Below are positions 28,589 to 38,288 of a stretch of 64,000 nt of DNA, one piece after another. The stretch spans positions 1,612,001 through 1,676,000 of the forward strand of contig NZ_LN879502.1 of assembly GCF_001499655.1 (NCBI RefSeq), in the 5' to 3' direction. Every line of letters starts with the position of its first letter. The stretch's first letter is position 1. The stretch is from Candidatus Protochlamydia naegleriophila (lineage in GTDB: Bacteria > Chlamydiota > Chlamydiia > Chlamydiales > Parachlamydiaceae). The notes beneath the pieces were generated by a model, which searched no databases, was not told where the DNA came from, and saw nothing but the letters and a program-made list of their open reading frames with translations. The translations under genes and the position numbers were made by a program.

Positions 28589-31189
28589 ATGAATCAGAAC
28601 TTTACAGATAGCGTTACAGAAGCTATTCAAGCAGCTTTTGCTGAAGCACAGCGTCGCAATCAAACCGAAGTCACCGAAAATCACTTGCTATGGGCCTTTT
28701 TAAAGGACCGAGAAGGCTACTTTTTTTCAATCCTCGACGGCCTGGGAACAAGTCCCCATAAGCTCTTTCGGGAAGTAGAAGACAGCCTCGAACATCTTCC
28801 CACTTTTTTAGGTAGTAGTGCGCAGCCTCCCACACCATCCCGCAATCTGCAAGCACGCATCGTAGATGCCCAAAATATTGCCCAAAGTTGGAAAGATACT
28901 TATACAAGCAGCGATCATTTCCTCGTTTCTTACTGGAAAAATGGAGGCGATCCTTTTGCTCGCTGGAAAAAATTGACCAACGTCTCACTTGAAAAGCTAG
29001 AAGAACAAATCAAAAAAATTCGAGGTGATCGTCATATGGATTCTCCCAGTGCAGAAGCCAATCTGCAAGCACTCGAAAAATACTGCAAAAATTTGACCGA
29101 ACTCGCACGCAAAGGAAAGCTAGACCCAGTCATTGGACGTGACGAAGAAATCAGGCGGACGATGCAAGTTTTGAGCCGCCGCACAAAAAATAATCCCATG
29201 CTCATTGGCGACCCGGGCGTTGGAAAAACGGCCATCGCAGAGGGATTGGCCCAGCGCATTGTTCAACAAGATGTGCCCGACTCCCTCAAAAATAGGCAAT
29301 TGCTTGCCCTGGATATGGGAAGTTTGATTGCAGGGACAAAATACCGCGGCGAATTTGAAGAACGCTTAAAAGGGATTTTACAGGACATTGAGAAAAGTGA
29401 AGGGCAAGTCATTCTTTTTATCGACGAGGTTCACACCTTAATTGGTGCCGGAGCAACAGAAGGAGCCATGGATGCTGCCAACTTACTCAAGCCTGCTCTT
29501 GCGCGCGGAACGCTCCATTGCATCGGTGCAACGACCTTAAACGAGTATCAAAAGCACATTGAAAAGGATGCTGCTTTAGAAAGGCGCTTCCAACCTGTCA
29601 TGATCAATGAACCAAGCGTTGAAGATTCCATAGCCATTTTGCGTGGATTGCGAGAGCGTTATGAGATTTATCATGGTGTGCGCATCACAGAGTCGGCCAT
29701 TCACGCTGCCGTTTTTTTATCCTATCGCTATATCCCAGACCGCCGCTTGCCAGATAAAGCCATCGACCTTATTGACGAAGCAGCCAGTTTAATTAGAATG
29801 CAACTTGGCAGCCGCCCACTTCCCATCGACAACAAAGAAAGAGAATTAGCAGGATTAATTGTCGAGCAGGAAGCCATGAAAAGGGAAAATACTGCGCTTG
29901 CCAAGAATGAAGTCGAAAAACTAGAGGGGCGCATCGCACAGATCAAGGAAGAGCTCAATGTCTTGCGTCAACAATGGGATCAAGAAAAGAAAATCATTGA
30001 ATCGCTGAAAGAGAAAAAAGACAAGCTTGAAAAATTGCGCTTCGAAGAAGAGGCTGCTGAACGCAATGCAGACTACAACAAGGTAGCAGAGCTGCGCTAC
30101 AACAGCATTCCTCATCTTCAAAAAGAGATCGAAGAAGCGCAAACCCAACTCAACAGCAAGCCCAACCGCCTGCTGCAAGAAGAGGTGGACGAGCACCTCA
30201 TCGCCCAAATTGTTGCGAAATGGACAGGAATCCCGGTCCACAAGATGTTAGAAGGAGAGGCTGAGCGTCTTCTCCACTTAGAAAAAGAGCTGGAAAAACG
30301 CGTTGTCGGCCAAGACATGGCAGTTTCTGCTGTCAGCGAAGCTATTCGCCGTTCACGTTCTGGTTTAAGCGATCCTGGACGCCCCATGGGAGTCTTCCTC
30401 TTTTTAGGACCGACCGGCGTCGGTAAAACAGAACTTGCAAAAGCGTTGGCAGTCCAACTGTTTAATCAAGAGGAAGCTCTCATTCGCTTAGATATGTCTG
30501 AATACATGGAGAAGCATACAGTTTCGAAACTAATTGGTTCCCCTCCTGGCTACATCGGATATGATGAAGGAGGACAGTTAACTGAAGCCTTAAGGCGCCG
30601 TCCTTATGCCGTGGTCTTATTCGATGAAATCGAAAAAGCGCATCACGACGTCTTCAACATTCTACTACAGGTATTTGACGATGGGCGCCTGACCGATAGT
30701 AAAGGCCGCGTAGTCAATTGTAAAAATGCACTCTTCATCATGACTTCCAATATTGGATCCGACCGATTGCTCGATAAAATGGAGCACAACCGGCACAGCC
30801 TTTCTAAAGAAGAGATCATGTTGGTGCTAGATCCAGTGATCAGGAATCACTTCCGTCCCGAGTTTATCAACCGTTTAGACGATATCCTCCCCTTCCTTCC
30901 CCTTCGGGAAAACGATATGGAAAAAATCGTCAAAATTCAGCTAGATTTACTCGCCAAGCGCCTGCAAGATCGCGATGTTGAGCTCAGCTGGACTCCGCAA
31001 GTTTTGGCCCATCTGGCCAAGGAAGGCTATGATCCACATTTTGGCGCACGCCCTCTCAAGCGTTACATTCAAAATGAGGTCGTCAATCAACTTTCAACCG
31101 CCATTTTGGAAGGTAAAATTCCACCTCATAGCAAAATTAAGCTGGAGTTGGAAGGACAGGCAATTAAATTTAAGATCGATAAGAAATAG
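28589..31189 (+). CDS. clpB: ATP-dependent disaggregase ClpB
   Basis: Hsp100 chaperone that, with DnaK, rescues aggregated proteins. The 866-residue protein has the Clp N-terminal repeat domain (residues 1-145), NBD1 with [13 protein letters not shown] near residue 208 and [15 protein letters not shown], a coiled-coil middle domain (about 405-530), NBD2 with [18 protein letters not shown] near residue 607 and [11 protein letters not shown]. The C-terminal domain ends with [18 protein letters not shown]. Length is the family norm. AAGGGGG lies before ATG 28589. A hairpin with 10-bp arms follows at 31196-31241. Confidence 0.97.
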   Translation: MNQNFTDSVTEAIQAAFAEAQRRNQTEVTENHLLWAFLKDREGYFFSILDGLGTSPHKLFREVEDSLEHLPTFLGSSAQPPTPSRNLQARIVDAQNIAQSWKDTYTSSDHFLVSYWKNGGDPFARWKKLTNVSLEKLEEQIKKIRGDRHMDSPSAEANLQALEKYCKNLTELARKGKLDPVIGRDEEIRRTMQVLSRRTKNNPMLIGDPGVGKTAIAEGLAQRIVQQDVPDSLKNRQLLALDMGSLIAGTKYRGEFEERLKGILQDIEKSEGQVILFIDEVHTLIGAGATEGAMDAANLLKPALARGTLHCIGATTLNEYQKHIEKDAALERRFQPVMINEPSVEDSIAILRGLRERYEIYHGVRITESAIHAAVFLSYRYIPDRRLPDKAIDLIDEAASLIRMQLGSRPLPIDNKERELAGLIVEQEAMKRENTALAKNEVEKLEGRIAQIKEELNVLRQQWDQEKKIIESLKEKKDKLEKLRFEEEAAERNADYNKVAELRYNSIPHLQKEIEEAQTQLNSKPNRLLQEEVDEHLIAQIVAKWTGIPVHKMLEGEAERLLHLEKELEKRVVGQDMAVSAVSEAIRRSRSGLSDPGRPMGVFLFLGPTGVGKTELAKALAVQLFNQEEALIRLDMSEYMEKHTVSKLIGSPPGYIGYDEGGQLTEALRRRPYAVVLFDEIEKAHHDVFNILLQVFDDGRLTDSKGRVVNCKNALFIMTSNIGSDRLLDKMEHNRHSLSKEEIMLVLDPVIRNHFRPEFINRLDDILPFLPLRENDMEKIVKIQLDLLAKRLQDRDVELSWTPQVLAHLAKEGYDPHFGARPLKRYIQNEVVNQLSTAILEGKIPPHSKIKLELEGQAIKFKIDKK

Positions 31190-31195
31190 GAATCC

Positions 31196-31241
31196 AGCCA
31201 TTCCCAGCAAGGGCTAATAAGCTATTTTGCAGGGAATGGCT
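31196..31241 (+). terminator. Hairpin after clpB
   Basis: Arms AGCCATTCCC (31196-31205) and its exact complement (31232-31241). It starts seven bases after the clpB stop and lies between convergent genes. The T-run is weak. Confidence 0.5.
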
Positions 31242-31292
31242 CGTCTTAATTTCATGAGACTAACGAATGCACCTGAAGAGGGGGTCGCTGTC

Positions 31293-31814
31293 TTAAGGGA
31301 TATTAAACCAGCGCTTAACTGCTCTTTTTAGCCCATCGCTGCTTGATAATCTGCCCGAAAGCGAAAAGTAAACCGCCATGAGTCCGATGCCAATCGTGGG
31401 ACTGATCAGCCCAATCATGCAACCCGCTCCCACAACGATGACGTTGGAGAATAATTTCCAAAGCGCTCGCACGCCCCGATTGAGTTCGCCATTTTGCAAT
31501 AAAAAAACAACTGCAGCAACCGTTGAAAGAGAGGCGATAAAAAATAACCCTATCCCAAAGATGAAACAGAAAATCACGCCTAATAGGCATAAAAAGCGGA
31601 GTGAAAAAGGGCCTTGTTGAACCTGGGAATGATCTTCATTTCCCGCCTGCTCGCCCGAAGAATTATAACGCGTCTGTTTTTTGTAGCCATAAGGATTAGT
31701 CGGCCGATCATCAATTACAATGAATTCAGGACGCTTGTAAGTGATTTCTTCCTGGTCGGGATTTCCTTCATGCTGGGAATCGCTGCTATCAGGCTTTGAA
31801 TGCGAATGAGTCAT
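31293..31814 (-). CDS. Conserved-looking membrane protein of unknown function
   Basis: The 173-residue protein has a hydrophilic, probably disordered N-terminus (residues 1-70, rich in Ser, Asp, Glu, Gln). Hydrophobic segments follow at about 75-108 (FLCLLGVIFCFIFGIGLFFI and ASLSTVAAVVFLL) and 122-150 (FSNVIVVGAGCMIGLISPTI and onward), so three membrane passes are likely. A basic C-terminal tail follows. I recognise no family. ATG 31814 (MTHSHSKPD) is chosen because AAGG lies about nine bases upstream; the frame could extend to a TTG five codons earlier. It is convergent with clpB and downstream of sthA on the minus strand. Confidence 0.7.
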   Translation of the reverse strand: MTHSHSKPDSSDSQHEGNPDQEEITYKRPEFIVIDDRPTNPYGYKKQTRYNSSGEQAGNEDHSQVQQGPFSLRFLCLLGVIFCFIFGIGLFFIASLSTVAAVVFLLQNGELNRGVRALWKLFSNVIVVGAGCMIGLISPTIGIGLMAVYFSLSGRLSSSDGLKRAVKRWFNIP

Positions 31815-32055
31815 AAATCTTACCTTCAAGTCTCATACACAAAGAATTTTATGTATTAGTCCCTTTCATTTGGGATGAAATTAATTGTCTTAAACAAGGA
31901 ACTAAAGACTTTTTCAAGACCTATTATAGCAGAAAAGCCACGAGAAATCAATGGCCAACTTTTATCGAGAGACAGAACTTTAGAAGCCCGTTTGCCAAGC
32001 TTCAAAAGTCCCTGAATCAAAAAAGACAGATGCTATAGCATTCAGAGCCTTTGTT

Positions 32056-33453
32056 TTACTTCTTGAATTTAATTTTATTGATCCCGTTTAAAGCAGCGAC
32101 GCGATACCCTTCGGCATAGGTCGGGTAATTAAAGACATGATCAATGAAATAGTCCAAATGCGCGCGGAAACTGATCCCCATTTGGCCAATGTGAATCACC
32201 TCTGTCGCATTGCGCCCAATCACGTGAACGCCTAAAATCTCCAGGGTTTCTGCGTGGAAAAGGACTTTAAATAATCCCGTATTGCTACCGGCTATATGGC
32301 TGCGAGCTATTTCATAATAGTGAGCGCGGCCCACTTCATAGTGAAATCCCCATGCCTTCAATTCTTCTTCTGTATAGCCGCAGCTAGAAATCTCTGGAAT
32401 CGTATAAATACCGACAGGATAGAATGTAGGGAAATGATGAGTTTGCACTCCGCATGCATGGCGTGCAGCTAAGCGTCCCTGCTCCATGCTCGTCGAAGCC
32501 AGGCAAGGCCCCCCAATGACGTCACCCACTGCATAAATATGGGGAACTGTTGTTTGAAATAAGGCATTGACGGGGATGTATCCTTTGGCATCGACGATAA
32601 TGCCCGTGTTTTCGATGTGAAGAGCCTCGATATTGGCAACCCTTCCCAATGCATAGAGTAGAACATCTGCCTCTAAAGAACTGCCGTCTTTAAATTTCAC
32701 ATAGGCGTGATCTTCGACCCGCTTGATCTCGATCGGCTCTTTCTTACCTAAAAACTTTAAACCAATATCAGTCAGCGCCGTTTGCAAGTGAATTCCAATC
32801 TCTGCATCGAGCAAAGGAAGCATGTGTTCTTTGCGATCAATCACCGTCACTTCAGTGCCAAGAGCAGAAAAAAAGCTGGCATATTCAGACCCAATGATCC
32901 CCCCCCCGAGCACGATCATGCTCTTGGGAACGCGCCCGATTCCAAGCAGCGTGGTAGAGTCCAAAATCACTTGATGGTCGAAGGGAACATCGCTTGGATT
33001 GCGCGGATTAGATCCTGTTGCAATGATAAAAGTTGTGGCCTTAATTTGATATTTGAGACGGTAATCACTATCGACGACAATTAAGGTGTTTTGATTCTCG
33101 AAACGGGCCGATCCTGGCACGATGCGAATCCCATTCTTCTTAAATTGCCGCGTGATAATATTGCGTTCTTCCTTAATGACCGAATTTAAACGAAAGTTGA
33201 GTTCATCGATTGTGACATCGGGTAAAATATACTCTTTGCCCTCGAAATGACGGTCATAAAACCGCGTCAAATCAACCACAGCTTCACGGAATGTTTTTGA
33301 AGGAATGGTCCCTGAATATAAGCAGGCCCCGCCAGGCTCTGCATCTTTTTCAACGACTATGACATTTTTACCAAGTTTAGCCGCTTGTATGGCAGCTTTT
33401 TGTCCCGCGGGCCCCGATCCAATAACGACAACGTCAGCTTTAATATCTTCCAT
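32056..33453 (-). CDS. sthA: Soluble pyridine nucleotide transhydrogenase (SthA-like flavoprotein)
   Basis: FAD protein that moves electrons between NADPH and NAD. The 465-residue protein has the N-terminal FAD site VVVIGSGPAGQKAAIQAAK, the second dinucleotide site MIVLGGGIIGSEYASFFSAL, and the second FAD segment IYAVGDVIGGPCLASTSMEQ. Its active-site region reads GGACLYSGTIPSKTFREAV: only one Cys and the GTIPSK motif of SthA, not the CxxxxC pair of dihydrolipoamide dehydrogenase. Length matches E. coli SthA (466). Start ATG 33453, with AAGG six bases upstream; a TTG eight codons earlier is rejected. The first gene on the minus strand facing the divergent unknown gene at 33721. Confidence 0.88.
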   Translation of the reverse strand: MEDIKADVVVIGSGPAGQKAAIQAAKLGKNVIVVEKDAEPGGACLYSGTIPSKTFREAVVDLTRFYDRHFEGKEYILPDVTIDELNFRLNSVIKEERNIITRQFKKNGIRIVPGSARFENQNTLIVVDSDYRLKYQIKATTFIIATGSNPRNPSDVPFDHQVILDSTTLLGIGRVPKSMIVLGGGIIGSEYASFFSALGTEVTVIDRKEHMLPLLDAEIGIHLQTALTDIGLKFLGKKEPIEIKRVEDHAYVKFKDGSSLEADVLLYALGRVANIEALHIENTGIIVDAKGYIPVNALFQTTVPHIYAVGDVIGGPCLASTSMEQGRLAARHACGVQTHHFPTFYPVGIYTIPEISSCGYTEEELKAWGFHYEVGRAHYYEIARSHIAGSNTGLFKVLFHAETLEILGVHVIGRNATEVIHIGQMGISFRAHLDYFIDHVFNYPTYAEGYRVAALNGINKIKFKK

Positions 33454-33669
33454 AATGCCTTCTAGAAATACCTTCAATACAAGAATGAGTAGGGAATTGA
33501 TTCAATTGTAAAAGCCTGAACTTGGAATTTTTTCCTCCATACAGAGCAGGTGAATTTATCAAATAGTTTGTTAGCACACTTCCACTGATAAAATCAATAG
33601 CGATACTTAGCTTCTCCTCAAACCTGTCGCTGATGATATTCTGCACCAAAAAATTGCACAGAGATCATA

Positions 33670-33698
33670 TTGCTCATTAATAAAAATAGGTTTATAAT
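33670..33698 (+). promoter_or_regulatory. Promoter for the gene at 33721
   Basis: TTGCTC at 33670-33675, 17 bases, TATAAT at 33693-33698. The expected start near 33705 leaves a very short leader before the ATG at 33721. Confidence 0.55.
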
Positions 33699-33720
33699 AA
33701 AAATAACTAGGCAGGTTTCT

Positions 33721-34164
33721 ATGAAGGTAGACTTTGTTAAAGTTGAAACCATTTTATCCGAAACGCTCCGAAAAATTTTTATTGAAAGACTGTCGGAACT
33801 GGCCGCGATTGCGAACGTGATCCAAGACCCCCAGACTGCAACGTTAACTCCCAAATTGATTGAAGAAATTGTCTCCAGCTTTCAGCGGGAATTAAATAAG
33901 CTGAAAAAGAAAGACAAAAAGCTGTATCAAAAGCTCGAACTCACTACAGAAGATGAAGAACGGTTTAATGTTCCCATTGGGCAGTATACTCAGACCGATT
34001 GGCTCCGCTTAAGACATTTGAAAGAAAAAATCGAAGAATTAAAGCGCGAATTGCAAGGCCAGGAATTGCCAAATCTTGAGTATGAGCAGCAAGTCGCACA
34101 CGAAAGAAAGCGCCATGTCTATAAACGCTTTAATATCCGAGAAGGATGGCTTCCTTTACATTGA
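33721..34164 (+). CDS. Small charged helical protein, unknown function
   Basis: The 147-residue protein is rich in Lys, Glu and Leu and predicted mostly helical. A coiled-coil-like stretch covers about residues 55-75 (ELNKLKKKDKKLYQKLEL) and another 100-120 (LRHLKEKIEELKRELQG). No signal peptide or membrane segment. I recognise no family. The start at ATG 33721 is supported by the -10 box TATAAT 23 bases upstream; a longer frame from 33670 would lie on the promoter. It precedes rpmB, which has its own promoter. Confidence 0.75.
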   Translation: MKVDFVKVETILSETLRKIFIERLSELAAIANVIQDPQTATLTPKLIEEIVSSFQRELNKLKKKDKKLYQKLELTTEDEERFNVPIGQYTQTDWLRLRHLKEKIEELKRELQGQELPNLEYEQQVAHERKRHVYKRFNIREGWLPLH

Positions 34165-34228
34165 CCCTCTAAAGATCTATCAAGTTATTAATTCTTCTCT
34201 TAATTTTTTTAATCTTCTGAATTTTGCC

Positions 34229-34257
34229 TTGTCTATTAAGGTTATTTCTGCTATATT
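34229..34257 (+). promoter_or_regulatory. Promoter for rpmB
   Basis: TTGTCT at 34229-34234, 17 bases, TATATT at 34252-34257. The predicted start near 34264 gives a 30-base leader with GGAG before the ATG at 34294. Confidence 0.6.
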
Positions 34258-34293
34258 CCTTATTTTCATTCGTCGATCGCTATTGGAGAAACT

Positions 34294-34569
34294 ATGTCAA
34301 AAGTATGTCAAGTTACAGGTAAAAAGCCTACACGCGGCTATAAGTACGCCATCCGTGGTATTGCTAAGAAGAAGAAAGGTATTGGTCTTAAAGTGACAGG
34401 AAAAACTAAACGTCGCTTTCTACCAAACCTCTTCAAAAAGAGAATTTGGTTCGCTGAAGAAAACCGCTTTATCACATTAAAGCTTTCTACAGCAGCTATG
34501 AGAACGATTGATCGTCTCGGCGTTGCAGCTGTTGTACGCGAAATGCGTGCAAATGGTGAATCAGTCTAA
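34294..34569 (+). CDS. rpmB: 50S ribosomal protein L28
   Basis: Structural protein of the large ribosomal subunit. The 91-residue protein begins [17 protein letters not shown] and has [16 protein letters not shown], both typical of L28, then [15 protein letters not shown]. Basic throughout. It has its own promoter upstream and a terminator downstream, so it is a single-gene unit. In C. trachomatis rpmB follows malQ; here about 11 kb of other genes separate them. Confidence 0.95.
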   Translation: MSKVCQVTGKKPTRGYKYAIRGIAKKKKGIGLKVTGKTKRRFLPNLFKKRIWFAEENRFITLKLSTAAMRTIDRLGVAAVVREMRANGESV

Positions 34570-34584
34570 CCCTCTTGCCTAATT

Positions 34585-34630
34585 AAAAAACTTTAGAGAG
34601 TAATAGATTACAATCTTAAAGTTTTTTTTT
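34585..34630 (+). terminator. Rho-independent terminator after rpmB
   Basis: An A-run and ACTTTAGA pair with TCTTAAAGT (one bulge), followed by a run of nine T. It lies 16 bases past the rpmB stop. Confidence 0.8.
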
Positions 34631-34747
34631 ATTTCTATTTTTTTGTCACTTTTTTCAAATCGTTTCTTGCTTTTTTTTCCCATTCATAAGATGCTAGCTC
34701 GCACCAAACGAACGTTGCTATTGAAAATTAATATCGGAGATTTGTCT

Positions 34748-35419
34748 ATGTCGAAGCCCCTTCTCCCTTCCCTTTCAGATGAAGCACAGCTATTGCAAAA
34801 AGGCATCTATAAGCACTATAAAGGACACCATTACCGCGTTTTAGCAATCGCCCACCATAGCGAAACGCTCGAAGAATGTGTCGTTTATCAATCCTTGGAA
34901 GGGGAGCAAAAAGTGTGGGTGCGTCCTCTCAACCTATTCTCTGACACTGTCTGCACAGACACTCAAGAGAAGCTTCCCCGTTTTAAACTACAAAAAAAAA
35001 TAGTCGTCAAAGACCCCCCTAGAGTTGGTGTCGGAATTGCCGTCATCAAACAGGGAAAAGTCCTATTAGGAAAAAGGCGAGGTTCGCATGGCACCGGCTA
35101 CTGGGCCTTTCCAGGAGGGCATTTGGAGCATGGAGAAACCGTTGAAGAGTGCGTGCAAAGAGAACTGCAAGAGGAAGCCAATTTGACTCCTTTATCGATT
35201 AAACAAGGTCCTTGGATAAATAATCACATGGAAGCAAACAAACATTATGTGACCCTATTCATGTTTGTTCAAGACTTTACGGGCGATCTTAAGCTAATGG
35301 AACCCGACAAGTGCGAAGGCTGGGAGTGGTTTGCTTGGGATCAACTCCCCACACCTCTTTTTGAACCCATCGTATCCTTAATTGCTAAAGTAGGGCTAGA
35401 GAACTTAAAGAGCTTGTAG
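34748..35419 (+). CDS. DUF1653-NUDIX hydrolase fusion
   Basis: The 223-residue protein joins two modules. Residues about 15-65 match the DUF1653 pattern (KGIYKHYKGHHYRVLAIAHH followed by VVYQSLEGEQKVWVRPLNLF). Residues about 90-215 are a NUDIX hydrolase: GYWAFPGGHLEHGETVEECV continuing to RELQEEANL is the Nudix box with its metal-binding glutamates. NUDIX enzymes hydrolyse nucleoside diphosphates linked to another group; the strong KRRGSHGTGYWAFPGGH start resembles the MutT-like/ADP-ribose group. The substrate is unknown. Start ATG 34748 is supported by GGAG nine bases upstream; a longer frame from 34643 is unlikely. Confidence 0.85.
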   Translation: MSKPLLPSLSDEAQLLQKGIYKHYKGHHYRVLAIAHHSETLEECVVYQSLEGEQKVWVRPLNLFSDTVCTDTQEKLPRFKLQKKIVVKDPPRVGVGIAVIKQGKVLLGKRRGSHGTGYWAFPGGHLEHGETVEECVQRELQEEANLTPLSIKQGPWINNHMEANKHYVTLFMFVQDFTGDLKLMEPDKCEGWEWFAWDQLPTPLFEPIVSLIAKVGLENLKSL

Positions 35420-35482
35420 CCTAAGGATTCAGGAGTATGTGCAAGAATGAATCAAATGAGAGTTCTAAAAGGCTTGATGTAG

Positions 35483-35502
35483 CCCAGGCATTATTGCCTG
35501 GG
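35483..35502. terminator. Short hairpin between convergent genes
   Basis: CCCAGGCA and its exact complement around a TTAT loop, between the rightward NUDIX gene and the leftward metG. No strong T-run, so terminator function is tentative. Confidence 0.45.
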
Positions 35503-35567
35503 TAGTGATCCATTCAAAACCTATTTTTGGGGAGAGCGCCTATCTCAGGCAATCAATTCCCCAAAAA

Positions 35568-37634
35568 CTAACTAACAATGCCGCCTGGATCAATTCCTTC
35601 GACGAAAAGAATTTCTAAAGAACTTTCCTGCTTCGCAGCAAGCAGCATCCCCTGACTTTCAATCCCCATCAAAACAGCAGGCTTTAAATTCGCAACAACG
35701 ACAACCTTGCGGCCGATTAAATCCTCTGCCTTATAAAACTCCCCCACTCCAGCAACAACTGCCCGTTGCTCTACTCCAATATCAACGAATAGTTTGAACA
35801 GCTTTTTGCTTTTTGGGACAGGCTCAGCCTTGAGAATGACACCCACGCGCAAGTCTAATTTGCGAAAGTCTTCAATATCGATTGCAGGCTTTAAAGGCGT
35901 GATAGCTGCGGGAGCTGGGGCTGGAATAGGTACTGACTTGCTTTTTTGAGCCGCCGAAAGCTGCTGCAATTTCTGAACTTCATACTCAATAGCCTCGTCT
36001 TCCACTCTTTGAAAGAGAATTTGAGGAGGAAGAATTTTTTGCCCGGCAGTCACTTTTTCAACCTTGACCCGGTTCCAATCAACCAGAGCGATATCTCCTT
36101 GATAGCCCAGTAAATGCCACAACTGGTTAGCGGTCTTAGGAATGACCGGAAAAGAAATCAAGGCTAAAGCCTTTAAACACTCTATGCAACAAGCAAGCGT
36201 TGTTTTCATCCTGGACCGGGTTTCTTCATTTTTGGCATCTTGCCAAGGCTTCTTGCCATCAAAATAGATATTACCCAGCTGAGCCAACTCCATGAAAACC
36301 TGGCTTGCCCGCCTTACTTTAAAGCTCGCATAACTAGCTGCTGCCTGGTCAACCAAGCTTTGAATTTGATTTAAGAACACCTGATCCTGCTCTTCCAAAT
36401 CGCCCAAATCAGGAATGATACCGTCACACTGATTGCGAATAAAGACCAGAACACGATTAACCAAATTACCATATTTTCCAAGCAAATCACTATTGCAGCG
36501 CAGTTGAAAGTCTTTCCAAGTAAATTCACTATCGGATGTCTCTGGCGCATTGGAAGCAATCGCATAGCGAATTTGATCGCTCGTATAGCGCTGGAAGAAG
36601 TCTTCTAAATCAATGTACCAGCCATCTGATTTACTAAATTGCCGTCCTTCTAAATTGTAAAATTCGTTGGCTGGCAATTCATCCACAAGTTTGTAGGGCT
36701 GATTTTGCCCCATCACCATCGCAGGAAAAATGGAAGCGTGAAATGGAATGTTGTCTTTTCCAATAAAGTTGACCAGCTTGGACTTTGGGTCCATCCAATA
36801 GTCTTTCCACTCTTCAGGATTCCCCTTCAACAAGGCCCACTCTTTCGTAGCCGAGATATAGCCGATCGGAGCATCGAACCAAACGTAGAGAACTTTTCCT
36901 TCTGAATCCGGAAGCGGAACAGAAATCCCCCAATTAGAATCCCTCGTAATTGCTCTTGGATGCAAATTATCGATATAGCCCTTGATGAAGTTAATAACAT
37001 TGGGCTTCCAATTTTTGGTCTGCAGCCAATCCATTAACCGGCTTTTAAATTTATCCAACAGCAAAAACCAATGCTTTGTCGGACGGCGGACAAGAGGAGA
37101 ACCTGTAAGCTTTGAACGAGGATTTTTTAGCTCAGTGGCTTCATAACTGGCACCACAACGAGGGCATTCATCCCCTCTTGCAGTTTCGAAAGCACAACGG
37201 GGACAGGTTCCAACGACGTAGCGGTCGGCAAGAAATTTATGATCGCTTTCTGAATAGAGCTGATCCGTTGTTCTTTCCTCGATAAATCCGTTCGCAAACA
37301 GATCGTTAAAGAACTGATGGGTAGGCTCGACATGCCCTTCCCAAGTTGTTCGCGAATAATGGTCGAATGAAATTTGCAACTTATGGAAGAAGTCGCGATT
37401 GATGTGATGAAAAATATCAACATGCTCTTTTGGCGTACGGCCAGCCAAATCCGCACTCATCGTAATGGCTATGCCATACTCATCAGATCCGCAAATATAG
37501 AGCACGTCTTGTTGCATAAGTCTTTGAAAGCGGGCATAGCAGTCTGCTGGAAGATAAGCACCTGCAAGGTGGCCAAAGTGAAGCGGACCATTTGCATAGG
37601 GAAGGGCAGAAGTAATCAAAATCTTTTGTGTCAT
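35568..37634 (-). CDS. metG: Methionyl-tRNA synthetase with C-terminal tRNA-binding domain
   Basis: Charges tRNA-Met. The 688-residue protein has the class I HIGH-type motif (ALPYANGPLHFGHLAGAYLP) at the N-terminus and two CxxC pairs of the zinc knuckle (CPRCAFETARGDECPRCGA) near residue 145. The KMSKS-type loop is FSKSDGW near residue 340, then the anticodon-binding helical domain. A Pro/Ala linker leads to an EMAPII/OB-fold tRNA-binding domain (about residues 585-688, FRKLDLRVGVILKAEPVPKS). Start ATG 37634 (MTQKILITSALPYANG), with AGGA upstream. It is the last gene of the yicC-gmk-omega-like-membrane protein-metG run. Confidence 0.96.
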   Translation of the reverse strand: MTQKILITSALPYANGPLHFGHLAGAYLPADCYARFQRLMQQDVLYICGSDEYGIAITMSADLAGRTPKEHVDIFHHINRDFFHKLQISFDHYSRTTWEGHVEPTHQFFNDLFANGFIEERTTDQLYSESDHKFLADRYVVGTCPRCAFETARGDECPRCGASYEATELKNPRSKLTGSPLVRRPTKHWFLLLDKFKSRLMDWLQTKNWKPNVINFIKGYIDNLHPRAITRDSNWGISVPLPDSEGKVLYVWFDAPIGYISATKEWALLKGNPEEWKDYWMDPKSKLVNFIGKDNIPFHASIFPAMVMGQNQPYKLVDELPANEFYNLEGRQFSKSDGWYIDLEDFFQRYTSDQIRYAIASNAPETSDSEFTWKDFQLRCNSDLLGKYGNLVNRVLVFIRNQCDGIIPDLGDLEEQDQVFLNQIQSLVDQAAASYASFKVRRASQVFMELAQLGNIYFDGKKPWQDAKNEETRSRMKTTLACCIECLKALALISFPVIPKTANQLWHLLGYQGDIALVDWNRVKVEKVTAGQKILPPQILFQRVEDEAIEYEVQKLQQLSAAQKSKSVPIPAPAPAAITPLKPAIDIEDFRKLDLRVGVILKAEPVPKSKKLFKLFVDIGVEQRAVVAGVGEFYKAEDLIGRKVVVVANLKPAVLMGIESQGMLLAAKQESSLEILFVEGIDPGGIVS

Positions 37635-37680
37635 GGCACTGTCCTGTTTCAAAATTTATTTAGAAAGGCATTAACGAATA

Positions 37681-38274
37681 CTATCGAACAGGCTTCTGAA
37701 CGATCAAAACTTCAAGTTCGGTTCCGGGAACGACCTTCCATCCTAGCAGAACTTTCGTCTGAATATCAACATAAAGAGGACCGGGCTTCGTATAGGCATA
37801 TTCCGGTTCAATCGCTCGAGGAGCTGGAGAAGGACTTGAGACTTCAGTCTGAAAACCTTCTAAGGATTCGTGAGCATCACTAATAGCTCTTTGCTGATCG
37901 CTGTTCAAACTTCCCCAAGAAACCCAAATACCAGGATAGCGCTTTTGCAAAAAAGTCCAATCAACCTTCACCGTATCCATCCACGTTACACACTCGGTAA
38001 AAATACGGCCAGTTTCGCGGCAATAGGCAGCGCGGCTTAGCTTAAAAATGCGATTGTCATATTGCTGGAAGTTGTAAAGAAAAAGGAGCGCTTGTTCGGC
38101 TGCATAATAAGAAAGATCGGTAGCACGCCTAAGCGGCACTCCAGTATAGGGACTTACACCCATGGCTCGGCCAGACATCCACCAGCCGAACCAAAAGGCA
38201 AAAATAAGGAAAGCTAAAGTAGCCACAATTGCGACGGATAAAAGTAACACCCATCCAGTTGTTGCATCAACCAT
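37681..38274 (-). CDS. Single-pass membrane protein of unknown function
   Basis: The 197-residue protein has one N-terminal membrane anchor (about residues 7-33, VLLLSVAIVATLAFLIFAFW). A soluble domain rich in aromatic residues follows (DLSYYAAEQALLFLYNFQQY and VTWMDTVKVDWTFLQKRYPG). The tail contains a Ser/Pro/Ala linker and a beta-rich end (YVDIQTKVLLGWKVVPGTEL). I recognise no family. It lies 14 bases after the omega-like gene and 46 bases before metG, so it is probably in the same transcript. Chlamydia carries a hypothetical gene in this position between gmk and metG. Confidence 0.75.
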   Translation of the reverse strand: MVDATTGWVLLLSVAIVATLAFLIFAFWFGWWMSGRAMGVSPYTGVPLRRATDLSYYAAEQALLFLYNFQQYDNRIFKLSRAAYCRETGRIFTECVTWMDTVKVDWTFLQKRYPGIWVSWGSLNSDQQRAISDAHESLEGFQTEVSSPSPAPRAIEPEYAYTKPGPLYVDIQTKVLLGWKVVPGTELEVLIVQKPVR

Positions 38275-38288
38275 CCTTCTACTCCGTG

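Noticed and set aside
32056-33453. Dihydrolipoamide dehydrogenase
   Set aside because: The redox-active CxxxxC pair is missing; only one Cys is present and the GTIPSK motif fits soluble transhydrogenase instead.
37374-37883. 169-codon plus-strand frame across the metG start
   Set aside because: It is antisense to the conserved metG N-terminus and the following membrane protein; no family features.
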